A stretch of 64,000 bases of DNA from the NCBI GenBank assembly GCA_033032175.1, contig CM065320.1, forward strand, positions 9,548,001-9,612,000. The letters are read 5' to 3'. The notes under the pieces were generated by a model. The model was given only the letters and a program-made list of their open reading frames with translations. It had not been told where the DNA came from and searched no databases. A program made the position numbers and the translations under genes. This DNA is from Saturnia japonica (lineage: Eukaryota > Arthropoda > Insecta > Lepidoptera > Saturniidae). Positions 48,001 through 57,604 of the stretch are shown here, piece after piece (position 1 is the stretch's first letter; every line of letters begins with the position of its first letter).

Positions 48001-48754
48001 ACCGTCTCGCGATCACTTTCTCCCATACCTTCAGCGTGTGATATAAGCTTTATTCCTCTATAATTGTTACAAACCTGTACATCACCCTTGTTCTTAAAGA
48101 TGGGCACCAGCGAGTTGAGCTAGCACGAGTCAATAATTATTTGAATATCATCTCATGAATTCCATAAAAACGGATTTTTATCTACTTCTTAAGTTTTAAA
48201 TTTAAATTGCATGTAGAGGTGGTCATGCCCTTGATATGAAGCCGTTCAATATAATTATTATCGTTTAAAAATAACCGGTCAGAATTAAATAATTATTTCG
48301 GCATATCATTTAATCAGTGTGAATTATTTTGTACATTGTACTGTTTAAGAATACGTCACTTCCGATGTATAATGTATGCCGCGCCGCGCCAGTCATCACT
48401 TTTGTATTTGTATAAATAAATAAAATGATTGAGGTTTGCCGTTGTGCGCGCATCATGCAAAAACTACCGGATAGATTTTTAACAAATTTTTACTCCTTAG
48501 ATACTTGGTCCTTATATTTAAAAAATATCACGATATCTTCATAAACAGTAATTCTGAAGCCACGCGAACGGAGCCGCGGAGCGACGCTAGTAATTTATAT
48601 TATTGTTATTCTTAGATATCTTACCTTGATGATGCTGTGGGGATGGGGTACCCTGGTGCTGAAAGTTGGCGTACATGCCCTGTTGGGCCGCCACTGAGAC
48701 GTGTCCGCCGCCGCCCCCCGCGCCGCTCACCTGCAAGTGCTGCGCCGCCGACAC
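33039..48754 (-). CDS. mam: Mastermind-like co-activator, C-terminal six exons (5' part missing)
   Basis: Mastermind is a nuclear co-activator that joins the Notch intracellular domain and CSL on DNA. Minus-strand exons in order: 48754-48625, 40723-40598, 37409-37089, 36279-36171, 35027-34955, 33416-33039 (stop TGA). Phases 1,1,1,2,0 agree across all five introns, giving about 378 residues. Composition is Gln/Met/Gly/Pro-rich: [16 protein letters not shown] in exon 1, [19 protein letters not shown] in exon 2, [26 protein letters not shown] and [14 protein letters not shown] in exon 3, a [13 protein letters not shown] run in exon 4, and an acidic C-terminus [16 protein letters not shown] then [14 protein letters not shown] resembling an activation domain. 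The first exon listed is internal (acceptor at its 5' side), so the N-terminal Notch-binding helix lies upstream and was not found before 64000. The name rests on layout and C-terminal motifs; another Gln-rich co-activator is possible. Confidence 0.72.
33540..33785 (-). repeat. Interspersed repeat C, inverted partial copy
   Basis: CCCGGCTGGGCCGCGACCACC and TTACCATCAGGGACAGTAACG are, inverted, the GGTGGTCGCGATCCAGTCGGG and GTGACGGCACTGTGCCTGATG words of the other copies. It lies in the last mam intron. Confidence 0.5.
33900..34526 (+). pseudogene. Non-LTR retrotransposon 3' end
   Basis: The C-terminus of a LINE Pol protein: LMYGNESW (about 34058), [33 protein letters not shown] and GRGRPRRTF before a stop at 34415, with frame breaks before and after. 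The 3' end is a TATG microsatellite of about six units (34501-34526), probably the element's tail. The GRPRRTF-type end is shared with the minus-strand relic at 46.8-48.1 kb but the two are not the same copy. RTE-like class is a guess. Confidence 0.8.
35100..35440 (-). repeat. Repeat fragments in mam intron
   Basis: GAAAGCGCTAATCTCTGGAAC then TACCAGTC matches 54634-54658 (the start of another minus-oriented copy of the CTAGCTG-type repeat). The following part includes ATTCGCATTCGTATTTGCGAA-like palindromic words and is unassigned. Confidence 0.5.
35700..36170 (-). repeat. Array of four diverged units of a CTAGCTG-type repeat body
   Basis: Four units of roughly 90-120 bp start near 35737, 35855, 35975 and 36084. 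Each has GATTTTGATGA-like, TTTTGTACAC-like, TGATGGGCTATAA-like and GAATCGTCAATAATA-like words in order. The same unit occurs at 42733 and 44065. The last unit runs up to mam exon 4 and covers its splice donor. Confidence 0.7.
36825..37050 (+). mobile_element. SINE B, copy 1 (mam intron)
   Basis: Contains ACGGGTACGAAAACTGCGTC, GTAAGTTCGAGTAC (decayed B box), TTTCGGTGAAGGAAAACAT, GGTTAGCTAACACCATCAA and CTGTCGCCAAGCACG. The same order is found inverted at 58980-59228. Confidence 0.8.
37465..37625 (+). repeat. CTAGCTG-type repeat, partial
   Basis: CGACCGAGCTATGCTCGGTG at the left, then AAATTTCATCCAAAACATTGG and AGCCGTTTCCGAGAAA, and a TATATGTATATATATACATAC tail, as in other copies. It begins about 55 bp upstream of mam exon 3 (minus strand). 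Confidence 0.6.
37626..38785. other. mam intron, unassigned
   Basis: A GC-rich patch at 37983-38025 stands out. Nothing else is recognised. Confidence 0.4.
38786..39142 (-). other. 118-codon ORF in a GC-rich island, unidentified
   Basis: Open on the minus strand from MLRTIGY to a stop at 38786. It has no motif I recognise, and the opposite strand is also partly open (38823-39041). The island includes GCGGTTGGCGCGGCGCGCGG and an ACAGGGTGCAAGCG word reminiscent of transposon ends. It could be transposon-derived. Confidence 0.25.
39143..40597. other. mam intron, mostly unassigned
   Basis: Holds repeat G copy 2 (39855-39992). Otherwise nothing is recognised. Confidence 0.4.
39855..39992 (+). 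repeat. Interspersed repeat G, copy 2
   Basis: CGCTATATAGAGTGTTTCAAT, GTTTATCGTTA and GAGTTTACGCTG correspond in order to 1450-1565. Confidence 0.4.
41272..41500 (+). repeat. CTAGCTG-type repeat, 5' part
   Basis: Begins TACTAGCTGGGCCGACAGAC. Typical family words follow (AACCATCGTTTCGATAAAAC). The end is merged with AGGGTTCCGTACCTCAAAATG, a word common in another Lepidoptera-type repeat. Confidence 0.5.
41544..41665 (+). repeat. Interspersed repeat F, copy 2
   Basis: AGAGCCGCTGATGGCTTTTA, CTTTACCGAGCTTGGTGCCG, GCGCTTAAGGCA and CACGCAAGGATGC follow the order of copy 1 at 10219. Confidence 0.7.
42170..42240 (+). repeat. Interspersed repeat E, copy 2
   Basis: TTTCAAAGAGATTGACATAT then GTCGATAAC, and GTATCCCTACAAAAT, parallel 10003-10080. 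Confidence 0.65.
42720..44222 (-). repeat. CTAGCTG-type repeat interrupted by a mariner
   Basis: Repeat body words flank the mariner relic on both sides (42733-42810 and 44000-44160). The block ends with ACGCGTGCGGAGCCGCGGGG then CACCGCTAGT, the inverted repeat start. The mariner therefore inserted into an older repeat copy. Confidence 0.65.
42835..43970 (+). pseudogene. Mariner transposase relic (1)
   Basis: Left end near CATTCAGTCAAAAAGTATCGG. An open block at 43184-43432 has [12 protein letters not shown] and the second helix-turn-helix ([19 protein letters not shown]). A later piece at 43545 has [10 protein letters not shown] frameshifted [12 protein letters not shown] at about 43775-43815 is the third catalytic motif of a DD34D mariner. 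Several frameshifts make it inactive. The right TIR is not recognised. Confidence 0.82.
44260..44405 (+). repeat. Interspersed repeat D, copy 2
   Basis: Close copy of 12957-13093, including CACGCACACTAATGTATTTT and GGCTCGCCCA. Confidence 0.75.
44500..44555 (+). repeat. Repeat tail with tRNA-like B box
   Basis: ACGGAATCCTCGGTGCGTGA then GTTCGACTCGCACTTGGCCG and a T run. This is a very common Lepidoptera-type repeat end, and no tRNA gene can be folded from it. Confidence 0.6.
44590..45330 (+). pseudogene. LINE reverse transcriptase C-terminus relic
   Basis: Pieces in two frames read LRDHIGS (about 44665), [20 protein letters not shown] (about 44748-44808), then after a stop an open block 44845-45207 with [29 protein letters not shown] and [12 protein letters not shown]. 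This is the usual C-terminal segment of CR1/Jockey-like Pol proteins. The active site is not present. It lies in mam intron 1 of this model. Confidence 0.83.
45331..46194. other. mam intron, AT-rich
   Basis: Contains an 18-nt T run (45858-45875) and a small perfect hairpin ACCTTG-TTTGA-CAAGGT (45587-45603). No gene seen. Confidence 0.45.
46195..46370. promoter_or_regulatory. CpG-rich island, possible regulatory patch
   Basis: About 175 bp dense in CG (CGCGCCGCTCGCGTCGCGTC and similar) within AT-rich intron DNA. It could be an alternative promoter of the minus-strand gene or GC-rich transposon residue. There is no motif proof. Confidence 0.25.
46815..48125 (-). pseudogene. Non-LTR retrotransposon reverse transcriptase relic
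   Basis: Minus-strand pieces in order: 47960-47748 with [18 protein letters not shown] and [20 protein letters not shown] (RT motif A), 47690 region VGLHQGF (motif B), 47525-47283 with [20 protein letters not shown] and [12 protein letters not shown], and 47286-46843 with [24 protein letters not shown] and a final WKTCCADPT. Frames shift at least three times and motif C is damaged. The low-coordinate end carries CTTCTTCTTCC, the complement of an AAG-type tail. RTE-like class is likely but unproven. Confidence 0.87.
48425..48592 (-). repeat. CTAGCTG-type repeat, short copy
   Basis: Ends CCACGCGAACGGAGCCGCGG then AGCGACGCTAGT. The left part matches 15277-15360. It stops about 30 bp from the first mam exon listed. 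Confidence 0.7.
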
Positions 48755-49284
48755 CTGTCAACCAACAATCACACCATTGAACATCAACCGGTTTCTTTAC
48801 GATCACAATGAATAATCTTTCAATGCCTTCTATATTCTACAATATTAACCGATAACTGCCTATAATGGGGACGTTTTCTTTGTAGGTGACCCCACGTTTT
48901 CGTCGGCGCGGGGCGGGTACAGATTTTGTGTAAAGCAAAAAATATCACCAATCCACCAATGACAAAAATATGAAAATATTTCAGTGCTATGAAAGATCAC
49001 CTGCAAAAGTTGAAATTTATTTTATATTCTAATGTGTTTAAAACATTAAGTAATAAAGCAGTCATATACGTGTTTTTCTTAAGTTTACCGGTATAATTGC
49101 TTTGTTCCAAGAAATTAAAGGTTCCTAAGTAATTTTAGATGCAAAATTATTTTTTGCGATATCTTTCTATACATAAATAGGTAGAATTATATAAATATAG
49201 ACGAACCTTATCGGTTTATCGAACGACTCTTATCGGTATATTAGTAATTAATGTTGATTTTAAGGTCTAATTCGAATAACACTT
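48755..49284. other. Upstream mam intron
   Basis: Nothing recognised. Confidence 0.4.
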
Positions 49285-49370
49285 ACTAGTTACATTCTGG
49301 TGGTAGAGCCTAACACCCTCGAGTTAAAAATCTTTCACCAAGCACCTATAGGCGTATTCCAGCGGCAAGA
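49285..49370 (+). repeat. SINE B fragment
   Basis: CTAACACCCTCGAGTTAAAAA, CACCAAGCACCTATAGGCG and TATTCCAGCGGCAAG correspond to the 3' part of SINE B (36970-37020). Confidence 0.6.
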
Positions 49371-49871
49371 CGAGCGCGGCGCGGCGGCTGTTTAGAGCCA
49401 TTTCCTTTAGACTTAGCTTATTACCATTTACGGTCACATCGTCACTTTACTGGTGAGACTTTGTTAAAAACCGATTAAATATATTTAATAAAAATTACAG
49501 TGACCTTATATAATATCGCCTTTGCATCATTATTGTCATGGATATGAATCTAAATTGTATATTGAATTTTAAAAGTTACGTAATTTTCGTGAACGTAAAC
49601 GCTGTTGATAATGGTTACCATTTCATCCGTGTAGATAATTATGTAAATCAAGAAACCATAATATCAAAGTTACATAAACAATAAGTACATTTTTAATACA
49701 TAAGTATAAATGTATTTAATATACGTACTTATAATAAATATAAATACATATTTATTATAGCAACATCATGTTATAGATATAATAAAAATATATTTATGTA
49801 CTTAGAAAGATATTCTACGCGGATTTTGTGTGTTAACTGGTTTATCGTGATCTTTTACACTATATTATTTA

Positions 49872-50280
49872 CTAGCGGTGTACCCGCGGCTTCGCACGCG
49901 TTTGTTACTACGCATTGAATTTATGAACATTTTGTATATTCACAATTATACCATTGACAATTGATGAATTAATGACATTTTATATTTTTGGATTTTTTTT
50001 TTTTGCGTTTCTTAAAAGTGTTATTGAAAATTATCATAAACCTATCATTCATGGAATCACTTATACTTCCCATGCACAAAATTTCATCAAAATTGGTCAA
50101 GAATTAACGAAAATAGTTATTTTATGTAAATATTTCTTTTTACGTATTTTTAAATTAATATTTCTTATACCCTATCAATTTACCAATTGCATAAGTATCC
50201 CGTGAACAAAATTTCATAAGAATCGGTGAAGCCATTTTTGATTTATATCCGGGCATACAAACAGACAGACAAACAAACAT
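49872..50280 (+). repeat. CTAGCTG-type repeat, near-complete copy
   Basis: Starts ACTAGCGGTGTACCCGCGGC TTCGCACGCG and ends GGGCATACAAACAGACAGAC AAACAAACA. Inside, AAATTTCATCAAAATTGGTC and AAATTTCATAAGAATCGGTG are a tandem-like pair. A small ORF here is repeat-derived. Confidence 0.75.
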
Positions 50281-51054
50281 TTTTTATATGGCATATTCTT
50301 GATTTGTATTGTTCATATAGTATGCCTATCCAGAAATTTTGGAAAATATTAAATGTACAGACAGAACTACATATTAATATAGTAAGTAAAACATGTTTTC
50401 ATCCGACTTAATCGCAAAATATATATCGTAAAATATATCTATTGAGGCCCCGAAAGCTGTATTTTAGCATTCTGGATAAACTACATAATTATATCTTTAC
50501 GTCTAAAATGATAAATAAATGATATTATAAAACTAGTTTGTCTTTGTGGGAGCTGTTTACGATAATGCTTTGGATTTTACCTACCAGTACATGATTGATT
50601 ATATTGTTTACGAAATCAAAAGTAATCTACCATTCATAATTATTGTTACGTTTGGAAACTACACTAAAATATGAAATAGATAAGCATCGAAAATGATAGC
50701 TCTTAATTACGAAAATATTAATTCCAACTACTCAAAAACCAGATCATTCTTCTGTTTTGAAACTTGAATACTTGGTGTAATTTTGTTTTTACTAGTATTT
50801 TACTGAAATGAAGATGACAAAGAGAAAAAACCCTTTAAGGAGCAACCTCGACCATACCGTATACATGTACTTACATGTATGACGACATAAGACAATACAT
50901 GACAGATGCCATTCGGACGGACAGATGAACACATTATCACACTCGTCTCGATGCGATGCAAGGCAAACCTGTTATGAACATAAGTCATCATACACCACCC
51001 TGTCTACACTCACGATTTTATTATTTTCTGACTAAAGCAGGAGTAACTGTATTC
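50281..51054. other. No feature seen
   Basis: AT-rich, with only short unsupported ORFs. Confidence 0.4.
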
Positions 51055-51234
51055 TAGGGCTCTAGCCAAGTTGCCTTTTTACAACCTTTGACACTAATTA
51101 TAACAAAAAAAAAAGTATGGATTTGACATATCTCAACGTTAAATCACGTGATCAGATATGTAAATTCCATACATTTTTTCCTTTTCGTTAGCGTTAACGA
51201 TTGTAGAAAGGCAACTAGTTAGGTTAGGGCCCCG
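51055..51234. mobile_element. Foldback MITE
   Basis: The left arm GGGCTCTAGCCAAGTTGCCT.. and the right arm ..GGCAACTAGTTAGGTTAGGGC are inverted copies. The complement continues inward through GTATGGAATTT- and GATATGT-like words almost to a central CACGTG. The whole 180 bp can fold on itself. There is no coding capacity. Confidence 0.8.
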
Positions 51235-51989
51235 GGTAAGGTAATAGTTAGCAATATTTTTTACCCTTTGTTATATCGCTTATGTAAAGCGTGGACCTTC
51301 TCATGATAAAGATTTTGCAAACCATAATAGTAGTTAACCGTAATAGTGGTAACAGTAGTTTACAGATCTTATCGGATAGGCAGGAGACCAACTTGCCATG
51401 GCTTACCCAAACCAGACCAATTACTAAATACCGCAATATCCTAGTGGAATTCGAGCCTGTGAATAGTATTTTCTCGAATACTTTCAAAACTTTCGAATCT
51501 TGACATCTGCGTAAGAAATTAGTGCAACAAATTGTATTAGTAATTCAAACGAATGCGATATACTATTGTCCGTCAGATTTCATATTATAATTTTTTTATG
51601 AAAAATTGTATTATTTTATTTTCATCTGATAATATAAATGTCACTACATTTTAATTAGTGAATAGCTTTTGTCTGAACCTTTATTCCCGTTGTCTTCAAA
51701 ATGAAACAATTCGCGCGCCACCTGTTGTAAACTAGTACAAATACAATTAATTACCTTTCCGGGTGGATGTGCGCACAACAACTCACCAGTGCAGAGCTGA
51801 GTTGAGTTGAGACAATATACCTAGACAAACTTGAATATTAAAACATTATCTAAACATCGAACCGTTTCCGGGATAATTCAGTATTTAAGTTAAATTGACC
51901 GTAACTTAGATTTAAGGAACTGTACCAAAAATAAAGGGAAAGGATAGAATTATGTAGAATATTAAAAGACGGAGGAGAGATATGCGGAA

Positions 51990-52303
51990 ATCATACTAAT
52001 ATAATAAATGTGAAAGTGTGTATATTTGGATGTTTGTTACTCAATCACGCAAAAACGGCTGAACAGATCTCAATTAAATTTGGCACATAGATAGTCTATG
52101 ACCTGGAATAAAATATAGGGTACTTTTTATCCCGGTAAAAGTCATAGCTTAACTAGTGTTATTCTACAAATATAATAAATGAAAAGTTTCTATGTTTGTT
52201 ACTCAATCACGCAAAAACAACTGAACGGATTTAGATGAAATTTGGCACATAGATAGTGATATCCAACAAAACGCAGACGAAGTAGCGGGTACCAGCTAGT
52301 AGT
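51990..52303 (-). repeat. CTAGCTG-type repeat
   Basis: Contains ACTCAATCACGCAAAAACGGC and GAAATTTGGCACATAGATAG, each seen twice with small changes, and ends CGAAGTAGCGGGTACCAGCT AGT. Confidence 0.75.
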
Positions 52304-52344
52304 GAATAAAGTTTTAAAGTACCTACATACAAAGTTATCTATAC

Positions 52345-52842
52345 AATTAATAAAATTAAAGTCTATTTGTAATGTTAAAATAACAGCTTTTTACTAAATA
52401 CATATAATAAAAAACACATTTTTACAATGTTTGTCTGTCTGTCCGTCTGTCTGTTTGTTCCAGGTAATCTCCGAAACGGTTGGACCGATTTTGATGTACT
52501 TTCACTAATAGATAGCTGATGTTATAGGCAGTAACTTAGGCTACTTTTATTTTAGAAAAATAATTAGGGTTTCGCACAAATAAAAAAACTGGTCATGGCG
52601 AATCAATTTGGTTGCTTGAATGGCTTACGCTGACTAAACCATAAGAGATATAGCAAATTAATGTACTACACAACTGTAAACATTAAAAAGACCTACACAA
52701 AAGTCAGCGAGAGTATACGTCTATCTTCTAAGGAACACCGAAAATAAACACTTGTGTCTCTAAAATAGCCGGGAGCGGGGGAGCAAGTTTCGCGCGGCCA
52801 TTCTGTAGTCCACGTGAGCGAAGCCGCGGGCACAGCTAGTAA
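52345..52842 (-). repeat. CTAGCTG-type repeat, subfamily 2 copy 2
   Basis: GTCTATTTGTAATGTTAAAAT, a GTCTGTCTGTCCGTCTGTCT run, GACCGATTTTGATGTACTTT, and the end CACGTGAGCGAAGCCGCGGG then CACAGCTAGT. Same subfamily as 32095-32401. Confidence 0.78.
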
Positions 52843-52935
52843 GAAATAAATGGAACTACAACTATTATTCTCTGATTTGCGTTAGAGGAAAGGGACTAAT
52901 ATACAAAAAAAAATTAGATACGTTTATATTATATA

Positions 52936-54186
52936 AGGTCGTGGAAATAGTGTTTTCGTATAACGTAGGTATAAACTTGTTATAAAATTTATTTGGCTAT
53001 AGAATCTGACTGATTTTGGTAACATTAAAAAAAAAAGAAAAAAAAAAGTTGTTTCCCGCTATTTTTCATTTGTTTTCCTTTCTGTAAAAATGAGTGAATC
53101 TAATGAAGAAATTCGATACATTTTAAAATATTATTACAGAAAAGGCAAAAATGCAATTCAAGCAGCGAAAAAAAATTGTTGTTTATGGACCTAATGTAGT
53201 GTCAGTAAGAGTAGCAAAAAGTTGGTTTAAACGTTTTCAATCTTGAAATTTTGATGTTAATGATGCACCTCGCTCTGGTCGCCTTGTTACGAATAAAATG
53301 GACGCCATTTTTGAAAAAGTGGAGCAAGATCCGCATATCTGTAGTTAAGATGTAGCTGAAGAAAAGGACATTGACCACAAAACAGTTTTAACTCATTTGA
53401 AGAAAGCTGGCTATACCAAAAAGCTCGATATTTGGATGCCACACTAGCTCACTGAACGAAACCTAATGAACCGTGTACTCATTTGCGATTAATTATTGAG
53501 ACGTAATGAAACCGAGCCGATTTTGAAGAGATTGATAACTGGCGATGAAAAGTGGTACACGTATGACAAGAACGTGCAAAAAAGGTCGTGGTCTAAGGTC
53601 GGCCAGGCTTCACAGACTGTGGCTAAACCTGGGCTAACTCGAAATAAGGTGATGCTGTGTGTATGGTGGGACTGGAAGGGCATTGTTCATTATGAGCTTT
53701 TACCGCCCGGCAAAACCATCGATTCGGATCTCTACTGCCAACAACTGATGAGATTATAGGCAGCAGTTGAGAGAAAGCGGCCGGATTTGATCAACAGGAA
53801 GGGTGTGGTCTTTCATAGCTTCGCTAGACCACACACATCTTTAACCACTCAGCAAAAATTATGAGAGTTTGGTTGGGAGGTGTTAGTGCAGCCACCATAT
53901 GGCCCTGACCTTGCACCTTCAGATTTTCATCTGTTTCGGTCTCTTCAGAATTATTTAGGTTCTGTAAGGTTAACATCAAGAGAGGAGTCCCAAAACTATT
54001 TGTCACGTTTTTTTGATCAGAAGTCCCAAAGTTTCTACAGCAAGGGGATCATGTCTCTACCTACAAAATGGCAGAAAGTCATCGAACAAAACGGCATATA
54101 TTACTGTAAATAAATGTAAATAAACTTTGAAAAAAAATGTCTTGAGTTTTCATATAAAAATGCGAAAAAACTTTTTCCCCGACCTA
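52936..54186 (+). pseudogene. Mariner relic (2), cecropia-like, near full length
   Basis: About 1.25 kb, with left end AAGGTCGTGGAAATAGTGTT and an inverted right end ..AAACTTTTTCCCCGACCT, TA-flanked. The transposase begins MSESNEEIRYILK at 53090. The frame is broken near 53180, 53245 and 53345, then open at 53496-53759 (LITGDEKWYTYD with the first catalytic Asp, RKVMLCVWWD-like block as NKVMLCVWWDWKG) and again at 53880-54113 (PPYGPDLAPSDFHLFRSL, DD34D signature; ends LPTKWQKVIEQNG). The frame breaks make this copy inactive. Confidence 0.92.
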
Positions 54187-54599
54187 TTACATAAGATTGC
54201 TTGTTTCACAATATTAGAAATATTTACAAAAAAAACATGTTACATAGAATTTCCCACAACCAACTCGGAACGGAAAGCAATCCGCAGGCAGAAGCCAGTT
54301 TTAAAGAACACAAGATATTCATGCACGTTGATGCGAGTACGTCCTACATAGCGCTAAACCCGCTAACTCGTGTGCCTAGTATTGTTAAACCAGACGCGGA
54401 CGATGTAACGGTACTTTTACTTTATAACTTTTTTTAAAAACTTTATATCGTTTTTAAAAAATATCTTAATATAGATTGTCAACGGGCTCACGTAGGGAAC
54501 GGGTAACCCAAATATACAATACGAATTTAAAAATGGGAAAAATGTGGGTTCTATCTGTATTATAATTTTTTTAAATTATTTATTATAATAGTTATAATA

Positions 54600-55202
54600 A
54601 AGCGGGGGGTTTTTTGTTTGTTTGTGTTTAAACACGCTAATTTCTGGAACTACCAGTCGGATTCGAAAAATTATTTTTTGTGTTATAGCCAGATAACATT
54701 ACGCTACAACTCTCAGCTAGCCTTAAATATTGATTTTTATTAAGTAAGTGGGAGTGTTTCCGAACTGCTTTATCCACGTGCGATGGCGCTATGATTGATG
54801 ATACGTAAATACAATGTTCTGCAAAAATATTGGTTCTTTGTATATTCAAAGAAGGCCGCGATAGCATATGCCTATTAGATCTCTTAAACATAAGCCACAA
54901 AAGGGTTCTATTTAGATTTTTTTTTATTGAAGATTAAAAATTGATATATGAGCATTATTTTTAGACATTGCATATAAAAAAAGTTACTTCATCATAAAGA
55001 CAATTTTATGAAGTTAATTTTTTCCCTTTGAAGCATATTATTTGAACACACAGTTAAAGAGATAATAGGAAATTAAAATATTATGTACTTGCGAGAAGTG
55101 AGGACAAATAATATGATAGGGAACACAGGTGCGTTGGCGGCGCGGTGCGGTGTTTGTCGAATAAAATTAACTCGGATGAAACCTTGTAGGACACAGCTAG
55201 TA
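54600..55202 (-). repeat. CTAGCTG-type repeat
   Basis: Starts with CGCTAATTTCTGGAACTACC (as at 35145) and ends CGGATGAAACCTTGTAGGAC then ACAGCTAGT. The interior is partly unassigned. Confidence 0.55.
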
Positions 55203-55815
55203 AATTTATATAAAAAATATATTTGAGTTTTTAGTATATTCATTCTAGATTTTTTTGCGGCAAAATATTTTTTTTTTATACAGCTGCTGTGTTATACCTA
55301 TACTATATGAGTAAATTAAAATAAACGACTCTCCCGCCCCCCCTCGCAACCGGCTTCACAAGGTATTATTCACCGAGATTCACGGTTGATTTTGCATTAC
55401 AGTACGTATGGCTGAGCGCTGCGTTCTCACCGCCCTCTATCCTCTATCTCAAAAAGGGCTGAACGCATGAAAAAATATTTAAAATAAATTTTGTCGAAAA
55501 TTTTATGTTCTACAATTTCATAGATGTTAATATCATTGGACCAATAGAAACCGAGATAATTGCGAAAAACTGAGTTTTGTGACCTTTGTTTGATCTTGAA
55601 TAACTTGCGACGCAGACACAAGATTTTACGAAACTTTTGAGACAACTTTTAGAACCCCAAAATGAAGGTGTATACGAATTTTCAGCTTATATTTCATTGT
55701 GAGATTGATCCCTAATTTGACTGGACTATTATAGGTTTAACACAGTTGCAGTAAACCAAAATTATAAGTTTTGCCGTGTTTCCCATACATTGAAATCTAG
55801 AATTAATTTATACTA
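55203..55815. other. No feature seen
   Basis: AT-rich. A 72-codon minus-strand ORF (55645-55427) shows no recognisable motif. Confidence 0.4.
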
Positions 55816-56340
55816 TTAGGTCCTTGCATATGAAATTATACATTTAATCAATCGGAAGTATATATCATTATTATCTATGCACTTTCACCATTAAATAGGT
55901 AGATCGTTGATTCCAGGGCTGAAAAAATTGTGGGAGCGGGAATAAATAAAATCTTTGCAGGCGGTTTTGACAGCCTCATCGGAACTTAATTTTTTTCCTT
56001 GCAAGAAATTGTCCAAATTCCGAAAAAAGTAGTAATCTGTTGGAGCAAGGTCCGGGGAGTATGGTGGGTGACGGAGATATTCCAACCACAGTTCCTCTAT
56101 TTTAGCGACCGTCTGTTGTGAAGTATGGGGTCTAGCGTTGTCCTAAAGCAGCAGTGGGCTAGATAGATTGACCAGTCTCGGTTGTTTAACGGCTAGCTTT
56201 TCTACCAGATACATACCGATATAGATTTGCCGTTATCGTCTGGCCAGATCTTAAGAAGCTGTAGTGTATGACACCAGCACTGGTCCACCTAACACTCACC
56301 AGTACCTTTTTCTGAGTGTTGCTTTCGCTTGGGACAGGAT
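55816..56340 (-). pseudogene. Mariner relic (3), 3' half
   Basis: TTAGGTCCTTGCATATGAAA at the left is the inverted end shared with the element at 60389-61653, preceded by TA. On the minus strand 56085-55891 encodes LRHPPYSPDLAPTDYYFFRN, the intact third catalytic motif of a DD34D mariner, and GINDLP near the C-terminus. The 5' half is cut off and replaced by a CTAGCTG-type repeat at about 56345. Confidence 0.87.
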
Positions 56341-56344
56341 TTGG

Positions 56345-56532
56345 CCGATATACAATCAGTTATAAACGGCTGAACCGATTTGGATGAAATTTGGTACACA
56401 AATATTTTATAACCCGGATTAACACATAGGATACTTTATAAATGACATGGTAAATGATATGGCTTAATGACTGTTATCAATTTATTTTGTTTTCCGATAT
56501 CCACGCAAACGAAGTCGCGGGTGCAGCTAGTA
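56345..56532 (-). repeat. CTAGCTG-type repeat
   Basis: AAACGGCTGAACCGATTTGGA, TTTGGTACACAAATATTTTAT and the end CCACGCAAACGAAGTCGCGG then GTGCAGCTAGT. Confidence 0.8.
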
Positions 56533-56589
56533 CCTAAAATAAGTAAATTAAGTAAATATGATTGGAAATGATCTTGAAGAATGTATATT

Positions 56590-56718
56590 AATATAAAAAA
56601 GATCAAGATATTTTTGTTTGAAAGCGTTATCACTGGACAGATTTGAAATTTTTTTGTGCATTAGTAAATCAAACTTTTAAGAATTAAACGTGAGTGAAAG
56701 CACGGGGCACAGCTAGTA
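56590..56718 (-). repeat. CTAGCTG-type repeat, short
   Basis: TTTGTTTGAAAGCGTTATCA and the end CACGGGGCACAGCTAGT. Confidence 0.6.
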
Positions 56719-57211
56719 TAGGCCTAAAGCGGTTCTAAGCTCACAAGTCTGATGTGACTATGGACTAAGCATAACAGATATCTGATGAATGAAGTATATT
56801 TTACACGCTGATGAACTATGTTGTATTCAGTAACTAGAATTACAATCACGGAGGCGGTCATTTTCCTCTATAGGTACCGATACAAATATTCATCCGTTAC
56901 TGTAATTCCCAATATACCAAACGTAAATCCCAAACTCAATTTTACCCTTTGGTAAATTAATTCTATTCACCGAATACTTATACTACTATTAATCATACGT
57001 TATGGAAATAAGTTATTTACAGCTTATATAGCGCACTATATTGAAATGTAATTGGTACGGCATGGGGTTTTCGGGAGGCATCGACCGTTCCGATTGCCAC
57101 CCCGATTGCCCGCTATATTTGAACACGAACCACCACCCACATTGCTGCAAACCCTTACCTTTGTTATATGTGTATACCATAAAGTGATGAATTTATCTCT
57201 ATGTATTAATT

Positions 57212-57604
57212 AACTAGCTGTAGGTACACCAAGGTTTTACCCGTGTTAAAATTGTGGATAGGACTCCCTTAAACCTTTTAGGGGGTAAAAAATAATCCGT
57301 TTTTAACGGAAGCGTACGTTAGAATAACTAATTGCGTGCCAAATTTCAGCCCAATCCGGTCAATGGTTCGAGATATGTGTTGTTAAATCAGTCAGTCAGT
57401 CAGTCACTGTGTCCTTCTATATATTTAAATTAAAATAAAACTTCGCACAATCGTCTGTCTACTCATTTTAAAATCTGCTATCGTCAGATTTTGTTACGTT
57501 TTAAAACAAGACAATTTTTAACAAAAAAAAATTAGGATTCGCGCATGTGCCCGATCGACGGCATTAGGTATTCCACGCGAGCGCAGCCGCGGCTGCAACT
57601 AGTA
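57212..57604. repeat. Two CTAGCTG-type copies facing each other
   Basis: A plus-oriented start AACTAGCTGTAGGTACACCA at 57212 runs to a CAGTCAGTCAGTCAGTCA run (57390). A minus-oriented end CCACGCGAGCGCAGCCGCGG then CTGCAACTAGT closes at 57603. Confidence 0.65.
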
